Translations under genes and position numbers: made by a program
In this document: piece after piece, positions 10,623-20,829 of the stretch
How the letters are laid out: each line of letters opens with the position of its first letter
Numbering within the stretch: the stretch's first letter is position 1
Notes under the pieces: generated by a model
Told to the model about the DNA's origin: nothing
What the model saw: only the letters and a program-made list of their open reading frames with translations
Database searches by the model: none
Assembly (NCBI RefSeq): GCF_007655135.1
Contig: NC_045132.1
Span: forward strand, 25,290,354-25,354,353
Length of the DNA stretch: 64,000 bases
Origin: Punica granatum
Lineage: Eukaryota > Streptophyta > Magnoliopsida > Myrtales > Lythraceae
Direction of reading: 5' to 3'

Positions 10623-11907
10623 CAGTTTGTTGGATTTTGTGTCGGGAATTCTGATTCTGGATGACGGTGTTTAAGAGAATCACCAAAATTTCCCTCCCGT
10701 CCCCGAAACTTTCTGTACTTTCACTTTTCACCCCTGCTGCCTCAGACGCGTATATTTTCGATGCTCGAGATAAATTAGCAGTCTATGTTTCGATACAAGC
10801 TGCAGTCAATCTTCCTACATAATATTTCTGATTTGATAGTTTATGGAGAGCTAACGAAAAAAACTAAAAATTTAACTTAGGGTGTGTTTTTTTCAACTGA
10901 ATTAAATAAATGTTTAAAAGTTAGTTACAAGTTAGTTATAAAATAAAATGAATGTAAGAATGAGGGAAACTAAAAATTTAAATTAGGGTGTGTTTTTTTC
11001 AATTGAATCAAGTAAGTGCTTAAAAGTTAGAACGAGCAATAAAATATTCCTTCTGAAAAACACTCTTCATGGCTTTTTAAGTTAGTTATAACATAATATG
11101 AATGTAAGAATGTGGGAAAAATGAGAGAAAATGATTTAAATTACTTAATCATTAATTAAAAAATCAATTAATAAAATAACTAAAAAATTTTGACTTAATA
11201 AAATAAGTCATTCTTCACTATTAGTGCTCTTTATCTCTCACAAAATTTTTCTCATTCTTATTCATTCCGTTATTCTTCCTGTATATTTCTTCCCTTAACT
11301 AATTAAGTGCCTAATTCATCAAACACCCATGAGTATGTTTGTTTCAACTTAATTAAATAAGTTCTTAAAAGTTAGTTATAAGTTAGTGGTAAGAGAAAAT
11401 AAATGTAAGAAAAAATAAAAGATGAGAGAGAAATATCTAAACTACTTAATCATTAAGCAAAAAACCACTTAATGAAATAAGTAGAAAATTTTAACGTAAT
11501 CAAATAAATTATTCTTCACTTATTAATGCTATTTATCTCTCACAAAATTTTTCTCATCTTTATTCATTCCTCCCTTCTTCCTATACATTTTTTTTTCTAA
11601 ACTAATGAAGGGCTTAATTTATCAAATACTATCTTAATATTTTGTGAAGGTTAGATGTTAATTTCCGTACATGATTATAATGCATGTAACGAATGTTAGG
11701 ATGGAACTCCCCTCCTGCTCAAGGTAGCACTGGTGAAGCGATGATACTCGGTCGATGGAAACTCTCGGTCTGTCGTGCATTGAGGATTCGATGTTGAAAT
11801 TTTTGAATCAATTGGTAAATTTTTTTCCGATAATGAAATGTATTAAGAAGATGAATTATAATACTTAAAATAATTTATTTACATTTATGTAGCTACCCTT
11901 TTTTTTC
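10623..11907. other. HY2 upstream region and AT-rich repeats
   Basis: The first 250 bp are the HY2 promoter side and have no obvious TATA box. The rest is AT-rich with no gene. Three related direct repeats are listed separately at 10880-11637. Confidence 0.6.
10880..11637. mobile_element. cluster of three related MITE-like repeats
   Basis: Motifs of the type GTGTGTTTTTTTCAACTGAA followed by a TTAAAAGTTAGTTA core recur at about 10880, 10986 and 11333. The second unit (10986-11329) starts GGGTGTGTTT and ends AAACACCC, forming terminal inverted repeats. The third (11331-11637) has diverged ends of the same kind. The first is truncated. Confidence 0.5.
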
Positions 11908-12669
11908 ATGAATTCAACTTCTGTATTTTTTTTCAGTCATAGTGACATTATCACTTTTATATACACGCTTGAAGGAAAAATCGAAATCTACCATTTATAT
12001 ATTTTAAAATTTAAATTGTGGCGATTGCCACAACCCAAGGTAAGTGACACAGACTGGTGTGCGACTGGGTTTGGGCTCGACTATACAACTGGTGAGTACA
12101 AGATCGTCATAATCTCGCACTCACCACTCAGAGCCAGCGTGTTTGTCGACCTTGGCACGAGAAGGTGGCAGAAGATAAATATGAGTAATCTTGGGTCGAC
12201 CATCCCATCGGGGTCGGGTATCTCCCTCGGCGGGTCGGTGTACTGGCTTGGGACCCCTTACCATCGAGGCTGGATGGTCCGCTTTCTCGTGGCAAAGGAG
12301 GAGTTCGGTTACTTAAGTTGCCTCGGGAAGCGCCTCGGGCTAGCGGAATTCTCGCTGGCGGGGCACATCAATGTGTGGGCGTCCGACGAGTATCGCCAGG
12401 CATGGGAGAAGAAGTGGGAGATTGATTTGAGTGTTTCGCCATTACTCTTGAAAAGGTGCTCTAGAAGTGTCATGGGAGGCTCAAGTTTTGACATTATAGG
12501 AACTTTGAATCGAAAGATAGTACTTAGGGTTCGTAAGCATCTATTCAGCTATGATCCTCGAAGTCGTAAAATCGAACGCATTCGCTGCTCGGGATTGGAC
12601 CCTAACGCGATGCCATATTGTGTAAGAGGAAGTCTAGTCTCGCTCTCTCGATTTAATTTTAGAAATTAA
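11908..12669 (+). pseudogene. F-box-associated (FBA) domain gene, copy A, F-box missing
   Basis: The open frame holds the interior and C-terminal half of an FBA-type F-box protein: DTDWCATGFGLDYTTGEYKI, PYHRGWMVRFLVAKEEFGY, GLAEFSLAGHINVWASDEY, then FDIIGTLNRKIVLRVR and SYDPRSRKIERI. Homology starts near 12030. The first 40 residues look like read-in from AT-rich DNA. The N-terminal F-box present in copy C (MDLLPREVLYDIVVRLPIKS) is absent. Relative to copy C it lacks the first half, so it is probably non-functional as an SCF adaptor. Its 3' side is followed about 290 bp later by a fragment of the 81-aa gene, as in copies B and D. Confidence 0.75.
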
Positions 12670-12957
12670 TTAGTTAATTTATGAATTCTATAGGGTTTTT
12701 TTTTTTGGGGTAAAGAAATGGGACCGAGGCCCGAGCAAAATTAAGAATAACATAGGTTAATCGTTTCGTCCCATATTGATACTTTATGTACGGATGATAT
12801 TGCAATAAACAGCGACTTTGGTGGCATGCATCAATTTAAGGCGCTTTGTGCCTCTACTTATAGTGATATATAGTAATTTTTTTCTATATGCATAAATGAC
12901 ATGTATTGCGTAACCTTAGTATCTATGCAACTAGCCGGACAGCGAAGATACACGCGT

Positions 12958-13073
12958 TCAGTCCAGTACCAGGGTCTCGAATTTGTTCGACCCGTCGAAT
13001 TCGGGGGCCAACTGAGGCCAAGCTCGAAGCTTCTGAGTTTTACAACTATGGTTACCTTATCGGGATACAATGA
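12958..13073 (-). pseudogene. fragment of the 81-aa small gene, copy A
   Basis: On the minus strand the tail KLRAWPQLAPEFDGSNKFET is followed by LVLD and a stop. It parallels the C-terminus of the intact gene at 20378-20703. The first exon is recognisable (TAT CCC GAT AAG then GTAACC), but its ATG has become TTG. The intron and the first part of exon 2 are deleted. Confidence 0.7.
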
Positions 13074-13134
13074 CAAGGCAGCATATGCAGAAGAAGGTCT
13101 TATATGCAATGGAATCCACTTACGAGCTATGTAA

Positions 13135-14433
13135 AAAATTTTATTTTTTGTGATATTTCTAAAAATCAATAGAAACGAAAATACTCTAAACTCTAAAGGC
13201 TTGTGATGTTGACACATGGATTCTGTTGTATACCACTGTTGCTCACGAGACTTTGTCGCATTTGTAGAAACCAACAGCTCGAATACTCGAAGGGGCCGAA
13301 GCTGTGCTATGAATTCCGCATTAATTTTTTTTCTTTTAAAGTAAATATGATAATTTTTTTTACGATTTCAATGTTAAAACTAATGGAGACAAAAAGAAAA
13401 TGTTAGAACTAGTGAAACCTGTTAAGAAAATGCATTATAATACTCCTTTTTTTTTGACAGAACCGTATATATACTTGAAATGGTTTTCATGTATCGAGTT
13501 TTTTTTTCTTTTTTTTTAATCTGCGACATTATGATTCTCAAATACGTTTTGAAATCGAAATCTAATTAGTTTTTAAATATTATATTTATAGTCAACGAAA
13601 TCTATTATTTATATTGATTTTTATTTTCTTTTTATCCGGTTACAAAGAATATTCATGTGTCCAGTATAAGAGAATTAAAGAAAAATCTAAATAAATGAGT
13701 ATTAATAATCTCATTGATAAGATGAGAAGCGAACTTAAACCTCTAATATACCAAGCGAGAACGCGTGCCGATAAACAACCCCTAAATTTTGAGGTTCCTT
13801 CTATTACAGTCGGTTGGGACCCGTTAATAGCCACCAACCCCAATCGAAGTTAAGAGACAACGGAGGTTGCGGCGACCCTGATTAGGGGGTGGCGACAGCT
13901 ATCGGTGAAGCCCCACCTCTCCCCCCTCTTCATCCTCCAAGTTCACGACATCTCATATTTTTTTTTCATTCTTTTTAATTTTTCATAATAGTATTTAATA
14001 AATAAAATTATGTGGGCTACTTAGACAAATCTCCACTCGTCATGTGGCACCCCTAAGTGCCACGTCGATATTTTTCGTTAAAATCAAAGGGAAAATTGAT
14101 GTTGTGCCAAACGTTATAATTGATTAAAAATTGGTGTATTTTATAGTCAAAGGAAAAAATTCGTGCTAAAAATGAAAAAATATAAAATTCCTTTTTTTAA
14201 GTAATTTAATAATATCAAATAGAGAATCTTTGTCTACCGTTGAATTATGAGAAAGAGAAAGAGGAGGAGGAAGAGAGAAAGTGGCAGTGGCATATTAACT
14301 AAATAAATAATTTGTACTAACAATTTGGAAATCAAAATTGAGAGCAAATCACCCCCCTCTTACTTCATACGATAGTATACATATATACCATACACACACG
14401 TAGCAGAGCAAATTCTAGCTGTGACAGGGGACA
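13135..14433. other. gene-free AT-rich spacer
   Basis: Long T and A runs with no coding frame of substance. A trace of the region upstream of the 81-aa gene (GCTCGAATACTCGAA near 13280) continues the copy-A duplication to about 13320. The final 100 bp are the upstream flank of copy B. Confidence 0.5.
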
Positions 14434-15148
14434 ATGGACCTGCTGCCTCGAGAGGTCTTCTACAACATCGTGGTCTGCCTCCTGATCAAGTCGCTTGCGA
14501 GTCTCAGGTGCATGTGCAAGCAACTGTACGCCGAACCCCTCTTGAAAAGTCACATGAGAAGGTTCATTGAGGAACCGAAGATATTGCTCGAGTCATTCCC
14601 CGAGAGGTGTGGTCCCGAGTCAAGCTGAGGTGCGAGGTGGATATCAAGTCCTTCAAGGCATCAGTCCCAGAGCTGGCGTGTCCCTTCGGGCCCGACCTGC
14701 TAGGATCATGAAATGGTCTGATGTGCTTCAGGGCAATCCAGGTGTCTTTGTTCTGGTGAATCTTCTCCTTGAGGAGGTCTCAACCATGTCGACCTTGCAT
14801 GAGGAACGAGATGATATCGATATATATCCGCCAAAAAAAAAAGTCACGGACAGTTAAAGAGTTAATCCCACACGAAAAATAGAATAGAAGAGTATGAAAT
14901 TATAAGAGAATATGAGATTATAAGAGAATGAGTTTTATAACCTGTCAGTTCGAGTTTTTGAATTGGAGATGGGTCAAACCACTAATAGGGCTAGTGAAAT
15001 TTTACAGCCACGACCCAAGGAACTTGACAATGACTGGTGTGCAAGCAGGTTAGGGCTCGACTACATAACTGGTGAGTACAAGATCGTTGTGATCTCACAA
15101 TCACCGCTCAGGGCCAAGGTGTTTGTTAGTCTCGCTCTCTCGATTTAA
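14434..15148 (+). pseudogene. FBA-type F-box gene, copy B, degraded
   Basis: It begins with an F-box much like copy C (MDLLPREVFYNIVVCLLIKS) and runs to FPERCGPESS, where a stop follows a deletion. Pieces continue in other frames (NPGVFVLVNLLLEEVSTMST at about 14730-14800). About 140 bp of unrelated AT-rich DNA then interrupts the gene (14860-15000). WCASRLGLDYITGEYKIVVI resumes at about 15030. The sequence then jumps from KVFV directly to the final SLALSI, removing most of the FBA domain. It is clearly non-functional. Confidence 0.85.
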
Positions 15149-15235
15149 TTTGAAAGCTAGTTACTTACAAAGTTCTGGAAGTTGATTGTTTTGGTTATAG
15201 TTCATGCATGGATGATATGCAATAAACAACTCGTC

Positions 15236-15290
15236 GAACTCAGGGGTTAACAGAGGCCAAGCTCGAACATTTCTCGGCCGACCGGGGAAT
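15236..15290 (-). pseudogene. remnant of the 81-aa small gene, copy B
   Basis: A short minus-strand match to RAWPQLAPEFDGL survives here as RAWPLLTPEFDEL. It lies directly after the 3' end of F-box copy B, the same arrangement as at copies A and D. Confidence 0.55.
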
Positions 15291-15595
15291 GCTTAAATGG
15301 CAAATGCTATCTTCTGCCAAATCCATCAAATTATAAGATCCTGATGGGCAGAACAGAACAGAGCCCAGAAGTTGAATGGGGCTCACCTGCAGAGGAGGGG
15401 ACGGGGCCTAAAGCGCATGGCGTTTGGTAAGGCAAAGCAGAGGCCTATGCCGGAGATGGAAGCTGAAGCAGAAGCTCCATAATAGTTTGTTGGAATCGGG
15501 ATGTATGTGCTTTCGATGTTCAAGACAAACTAGCAGTCTTTGTTTTGGGGCGGTGGAGCTGCAGTCGATCCTTCCATGATAGTACTTTTCTTACT
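15290..15595 (-). pseudogene. decayed duplicate of the HY2 5' region
   Basis: AATGCTTAAATGGCAAATGC (about 15290) matches intron 1 near 10222. CAGAACAGAGCCCAGAAGT and the splice-donor block GGGGCTCACCTGCAGAGG (15350-15400) match the end of HY2 exon 1. CTAGCAGTCTTTGTTT and CTGCAGTCGATCCTTCC (15529-15575) match HY2 upstream DNA near 10775-10815. About 300 bp of exon 1, including the start codon, is missing. It is non-coding debris. Confidence 0.75.
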
Positions 15596-15861
15596 TGGGG
15601 GGGCGATCGAGAGGATGGGAGTTCGGTTCCGAGTGCTCTCGTTAACCAGCTTGATTGACAATGGACCGTATATATAAACGGATGCCAGGATGTCACTCGT
15701 CTCCTGCTCGAGCCAGCAGAGGATGGAGCCATCTGTCCATCAAGGCCGTCATATATTATCCCAGCAGGTCGGAACTCGATGGAAAGATCGTCTTTGATAC
15801 GTGATTTCATGTACTCCTGCAAGCTCGTATCAGTTACTTTATAGCTTAGATAGTTGGACAT
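15520..15861 (-). other. unidentified exon-like frame
   Basis: After a good acceptor (CTTGCAG), the minus strand reads EYMKSRIKDDLSIEFRPAGI, then IYDGLDGQMAPSSAG, and composition then degrades into the HY2-derived debris. The first 40 residues look protein-like, but I do not recognise a family and find no partner exon. It could be a captured exon or chance. Confidence 0.25.
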
Positions 15862-15925
15862 AAATAACAGTTAGCTTATAATTGCAATATTATTGGTACA
15901 TGAAGTATAACCAAATCAATCAAAC

Positions 15926-17025
15926 TTACATAACTCGTAAACTAACAGCTTTCAAGTTAAATCGAGAGAGCGAGACTAGACCTCCTCTTACACAATACGC
16001 CATAGCAATTGAGTCGAGTCCCTGGTAGGGAATGCGATCAATTTTACGGCTTCGAGGATCATAAGATAACAGATCCGTATCATTTCCTAGTAGGATCTTT
16101 TGATTCAGAGCTCCTATAATATCAAAGCAGCTCTCTAGTGAAGGTGAAACACTCACATCAATGTCCCACTTCTTGTCCCAGGCCTTGCCATAGAAGTCGA
16201 ACGACCACACGTCGATGTTCCCCGCCAGCGAGAATCCGACGAGCCCAAGGCGCTTCCCGAGGTCGACCAAGACCCCGTCTTCACTACTGGGACAGGGTAA
16301 GTAGGCGAACTCCTCTTTTGCCACGAGAAAGCGGACCATCCAGCCGCGGTGGTAAGGGCTCCCACGCCAGAACACCGCACCGTTGATGGAGATACCGGCC
16401 CCGATGGGAGAGTCGACTCGAGATAGTTTGTACTTATATCCCGCCATGATGTCGTGCCGAGGACAAACACCTTGGCCCTGAGCGGTGATTGTGAAATCAT
16501 AACGATCTTGTACTCACCAGTTATGTAGTCGAGCCCTAACCCACTCGCGCACCAGTAATTGTCCCAATCCTTGGGTCGTGGCAACTGCAACCGCGACCGT
16601 GGCTTCTTCCTCGGCGGACATAGATCAACAATATCATCGGGCAAGGTCGACAGCATCAAAACCTCCTCGAAGAGAGGATTCACGATAACAAAGACACCCG
16701 GATTGCTCCTGAAGCACATCAGCCCATTGCAGGATCCTAGCAAATCGGGCCCTAAGGGACACGCCAGCTGTGGGACCGATGCCTTGAAGAACTCGACAGC
16801 CACCTCAAACCTCGGCTTCGGCTTCGGCTTCGTCTTCGTTCCGGGACCGCACCTCTCCGGGAATGAGGCGAGCAGTATCTTCGGTTCCTCGATGAGCCTC
16901 TTCGTGCGACTCTTCATGAAGGGTTCGGCGTACAATTGCCTGCATGTGCACCGGAGCCTCGCGAGCGACTTGATCGGAAGGCGGACGACGATGTCGTAGA
17001 GGACCTCCCGAGGCAGCAGGTCCAT
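15926..17025 (-). pseudogene. FBA-type F-box protein gene, copy C, complete but for one frameshift
   Basis: This is the most complete member of the local family. It has an F-box (residues 1-45, MDLLPREVLYDIVVRLPIKS...LRCTCRQLY), a linker with KTKPKPKPR, and an FBA domain (WCASGLGLDYITGEYKIV, PYHRGWMVRFLVAKEEFAYL, FDIIGALNQKILL, SYDPRSRKIDRI). Such proteins recruit substrates to SCF ubiquitin ligases. Near 16394-16397 copy C reads GGGGCCGGTATC where copy A reads GGGGTCGGGTATC. The missing G shifts the frame in mid-FBA, and the remaining about 150 codons are open in the other frame with normal composition. This is either a very recent mutation or an assembly error. Without it the protein would be about 365 aa. 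Confidence 0.8.
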
Positions 17026-17363
17026 TTTCCTCTTTCAAAGCTCGACTATGCTCTTCTCACGAGGGCTCCCCACGCATGAAATGGCGTGGTCGCACCAATG
17101 ACCGCGAAAAAGCCACATCCGACCTACCCGCGACGATGCCCGCCTTGAGAGGTCTGTCGGAGGTCCTGACGCGAGTGATTCATGGCCGATTATGGCAGCG
17201 GGTGTGCAGTGCTGCTGATGGAGGAGGGTTATGGTGAGTGGCATTATTTCGTAAATTTATTGAATAGTGGAAGACATTTTACATCTGTCAGAATTCTCAA
17301 ACTCATCATTGGTAGGCCTATGTTGCAAGTAAAATCTCTTTACTTACAGTAAGTTAGTTACGT

Positions 17364-17581
17364 GGGTTTGATTTCAAAATATAATTTTAAAATTAGATTT
17401 TAATTTTAAAAAAGGAATATAAATGTGGTTCATCCTTGATTTTGTATGAGTTATTTTATTTTGTTGTGAAAAAAGTAGTATAAATAGGACACATTCTTTG
17501 ACTTTGTATGAATTATTTTGTTTTGTTGTGGGTTGAATTAGGTTAAAGTTGTGATTTTAAAATCATATTTGCAAATCAAAC
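17364..17581. mobile_element. MITE-like element with about 30-bp terminal inverted repeats
   Basis: The left end GGTTTGATTTCAAAATATAA is matched in inverse orientation by the right end AATCATATTTGCAAATCAAAC. The element is about 220 bp, AT-rich and non-coding. Confidence 0.6.
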
Positions 17582-17951
17582 AAGTCATTAATATTTTTTA
17601 TTTAATGTTTTTCTTTAGGAAGGAAATCTGATATAATAACACAAGTGGTCGTTTGAATCTCGCATTCAATCCTCTTTCCGTGTTCCTTATTTAGCTTTGA
17701 AGTAAGTTAACACAAATTTCTAAATAATTTACACGGATTCAAAAAAGAATTTTACTGCTTAACATTTTACTAATTAATTTGATTGTATGGTATGGTGCAA
17801 TTGTTTTGCCTAATACAACCGATAGAAATATAAGTCCTACTGAGGAGAGTCGATCTCGCAATCGCTTCCCCTTCCTCACCGGAAGTCGGCTATAGGGTTA
17901 AGGAAGCTTCATTTGAGGCTAAGTTGTTCGTTCAAAGTGATAGTGAGAGAT

Positions 17952-19395
17952 ATGGAAGATGGAGGAGGAGAAGTACAGAGAAACCATCGAAGACTGGTGC
18001 TAGTCCCAGGTCCATTTCAGGGGCACTTAACTCCTACGCTTCAGCTGGGATCAATCCCTTACTCCAAAGGCTTCTCCATCACCATCGTTCACCCGGAATT
18101 CAACCATCCCGATCCCTCTACCCACCCCAAATTCCGCTCCCTGTGCCTGGAAGATGGCCTATCCGGGGACGAGATCCGGTCCCTCGATATATAGTATCCA
18201 CTGCGATGACTATTAACACGAAATGTGAACAACCCCTTCAAGAATGCCTAGCCTGAAGCGGTGATCTACGACGCGCTTATGTACTTCTCGGAAGCCACAG
18301 CTCGTTCCGTCAGGATTCCTAGTATCATTCTGCACACACACGGTGCTGCAAGTACCCTGGCTGGCACCTTTCTTACCCCGACTGCATGCCCAAGGTTACA
18401 TTCGGTTTCAAGGTACATTCGTATGTACGCACGCACATTTTTCGCATGGACAAATTCTTCAGCATCATTGATTTCTGTCGGATAACATCGAGTTGGTCTG
18501 GTTTCTTGGCAGAGTTTATGTCTTAGGATTATGTGCCACAACTTCATCCTCTCCGTTATAAAGATCTCCCTATCGCCAATTTTGGAACTTAGAAGACTTA
18601 ATGCAGATCATATACTTGGCTGGTGATATCAGGACATCCTCGGCCCTCATATGGAACACGCTCGAGTGTCTCGACAAGTCACCATTAGCACAGCTTCGGG
18701 AAGAGTATTGGGGTTCCGGTCTTCACGCTGGGCCTACTACACAAAGTAGCTCCTGCCAACTTCCTGGAAGAGGATAGCAGTTGCATCTCTTGGCTTGATA
18801 AGCAGGGCCGGAACTCGGTCATATACGTAAGCTTGGGGAGCCTAGCTTCCGTTGATGAGAAAGAGTTAACGGAAATGGTTTGGGGATTAGCCAACAGCAG
18901 GCAGCCCTTCATGTGGGTGGTCAGACCGGACCTGGTTTGGGATTCCGAGTCTGAAAGGACCGGGTTCTAGTCCCTCGGCGAAGTGTTCAAGGAGATTGTC
19001 GAGGATAGGGGTTGCATCGTGAAATGGGCCCCGCACATAGGAGAGTGCTGAGCCATGGTTCCAAAGGAGATTTTTGGAGCCATTGCGGATGGAACATTAC
19101 CCTGGAGAGAATCTGTGAAGGGGTCCCGATGATCGGTCAGCCCAGTTTTGGTGACCAGAGAGTGAACTCGAGGTATCTCACGAGTGTGTGGAGGGTCAGG
19201 TACGATCTCCGGGATGGTGAGATTGAGAGATGGAGGGTCGAGAAGGCAGTGAGAGAACTTATGGTGGGGAGAGAAGGGGATGAAAGGAGGCAGGGGATGG
19301 TGGAGTTGAAGTGCAGGGTTGAGTCTAGCATCCGAGGAGGAGGATCGACCTACAGGTCCTTGGAGAAGTTGGTTGAGTTTATCCGATCAACTTAG
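17952..19395 (+). pseudogene. UDP-glycosyltransferase, UGT76-like, pseudogene
   Basis: It starts with MEDGGG and the UGT76-type N-terminus RRLVLVPGPFQGHLTPTLQL and KGFSITIVHPEFN, then goes out of frame at about 18195. Pieces continue in other frames: YDALMYFSEATARSVRIPSI (acceptor-side pocket), a plausible intron at about 18413-18512, [27 protein letters not shown] (residues preceding the PSPG box), then an internal TAG in the segment ERTGF-stop-SLGEVF. The PSPG box is broken: WAPHIGEC then a stop, then GDFWSHCGWNITLE..EGVPMIGQPSFGDQRVN. The C-terminal helix is intact to 19395. It has several frameshifts and stops, so no functional glycosyltransferase is made. Confidence 0.9.
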
Positions 19396-19741
19396 CCGGG
19401 CCCGGGCATAATCAAAAGCCAGTTTCCGTTTTCGAACATTACAGATCAGCCGCATCCAGTCAATAAGCAGCTGATTGAAAGGAAGACAAAGGATAAACAC
19501 TAAATAAACAAGACATGGATTATGTCAAGATGTTAGCATCAGTTTTCGCAAATAGGCGCCGCATTAGACCTTTGTATTGCTCAAGGCATTCATTCGGATG
19601 TAAGACTTGAGAAATTCTTGGGCTTGCTCAGAATGACGATATGATTTCTAAACCCAGAGAAACTGTACGTAGCCTAAATTCGTTTTAGTACTTTGCTAGT
19701 TGGACTATGTTTGATCTGTGTAAGCAAAGTGTTCTGCAGAG
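19396..19741. other. spacer with no gene seen
   Basis: Downstream flank of the UGT pseudogene. No coding frame, repeat or RNA gene was recognised. Confidence 0.5.
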
Positions 19742-20037
19742 CTGGGGTTGTTCGATGTCTCCCGCAAGGAGTGGGACAAAAAGTGGAAGATTGATTTGAG
19801 GGTTTCACCATTACTATTAGAAAGTTGCTCTAATAGTGTATAGGGGAGCCGATGTTTTGACGTTATGGGAACTTTGAACCATAAGATAATTCTTAGGGTT
19901 CGTGGCGATCTCCTCTCTTATGATCTTCAAGTCGTAAAATCAAACGCATTCACTATTTCGGGCTGGACTCTAATGCCGTGCCGTATTGCGTAAGAGGGAA
20001 TGTAGTCTCTCTCCATCGATTCAATTTGAAAGGTTAA
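19742..20037 (+). pseudogene. FBA-type F-box gene, copy D, C-terminal fragment
   Basis: Only the last third of the FBA domain remains: KEWDKKWKIDLRVSPLLLES, FDVMGTLNHKIILRVRGDLL, with internal stops and a frameshift near 19925. It is followed about 340 bp later by the intact 81-aa gene in convergent orientation. Confidence 0.8.
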
Positions 20038-20377
20038 TTAGTTTACGAATTCCTGAGGTTAGTTGTTTTGTTCAATTTTGATACTTTGTATAGGTGATAT
20101 TGCAGTAATTAAACAGCCATTTAGTTCTTTATTTCAAGCATTATTGTTGTCTATGTCGAATCTTATACTCGGAAGTCACGGATAAATAAGCAAAATACGA
20201 CCACAAAGACAATGAAAAAGTTACACGATCTTCTGAGCTAACTCTGGGATTACTGAGAATTCGATTCGAATAGTACATTACACATGCAGTACTCCAGTGA
20301 AACATAAGCTTTTGTATACATGAAAATGACAGGCAGGACGTAATCATCGTCGACTGAGAGTGAAAAAACACACGCAT

Positions 20378-20703
20378 TCATTGTGATACCAGGGTCTCGA
20401 AACTGTTCAGCCCATCGAACTCGGGCGCTAACTGAGGCCAAGCTCGAAGTTTGACCGGCTTGACTGGCTTCTCAACTGACGGTAAAGCCATTGATGTTGA
20501 TGATTTCCCCTTCTTGCTCCTCAAGGTTGCTGAAGATGAGACCTTTTGGCCCATTGCAGCGGAAAGCCCAAGCAAATCATTCCCAGCTTCTCTGCCGTCA
20601 CTGCATAACTGTAAGTACAAACGACAGCGTCTTATGTCTACGGGTGGCATATATTCGGGAAAAAGGGGAATCCGGAGCCAATGGTTACCTCGTCGGGATG
20701 CAT
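20378..20703 (-). CDS. small two-exon gene, 81-aa protein of unknown function
   Basis: Exon 1 (20703-20689) encodes MHPDE. An 80-bp intron with clean GTAACC...TTACAG ends follows. Exon 2 (20608-20378) encodes 76 residues. The protein is basic and Ser/Lys-rich in the middle (LRSKKGKSSTSM, EKPVKPVKLR) and ends in an aromatic/acidic block, RAWPQLAPEFDGLNSFETLV. It has no signal peptide or membrane segment. A TATA box at 20808-20817 lies about 105 bp upstream of the ATG. That C-terminal block and the exon 1 donor are recognisable in at least one of the decayed paralogues (12958-13073), which shows this was the ancestral gene. I do not recognise the family. Opposite-strand frames over the same DNA are less convincing because they lack a start, a splice logic and conserved copies. 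Confidence 0.65.
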
Positions 20704-20807
20704 CGTTAAGGCAGCAGAAGACACAGAAACCAGCTTGATCGAGTACTCGAAGATGAAGAAGCTTTGCTATGCTGTGAGTGAAGCTAAGAGGATGGGATTG
20801 GCAATTG

Positions 20808-20817
20808 ATATATAAAG
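20808..20817 (-). promoter_or_regulatory. TATA box for the 81-aa gene
   Basis: Minus-strand TTTATATATC, placed so that transcription would start about 75-80 nt upstream of the ATG at 20703. Confidence 0.45.
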
Positions 20818-20829
20818 TAGAGGTGGCAA

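Noticed and set aside
15926..17025. Calling F-box copy C an intact gene
   Set aside because: Comparison with copy A shows a one-base loss that shifts the frame. It is reported as a pseudogene with the caveat of a possible base-call error.
20451..20738. Plus-strand 95-codon frame opposite the 81-aa gene
   Set aside because: It shows GTAAGT-like sequence mid-frame, no start context, and loses frame in the decayed copies, whereas the minus-strand tail is conserved.
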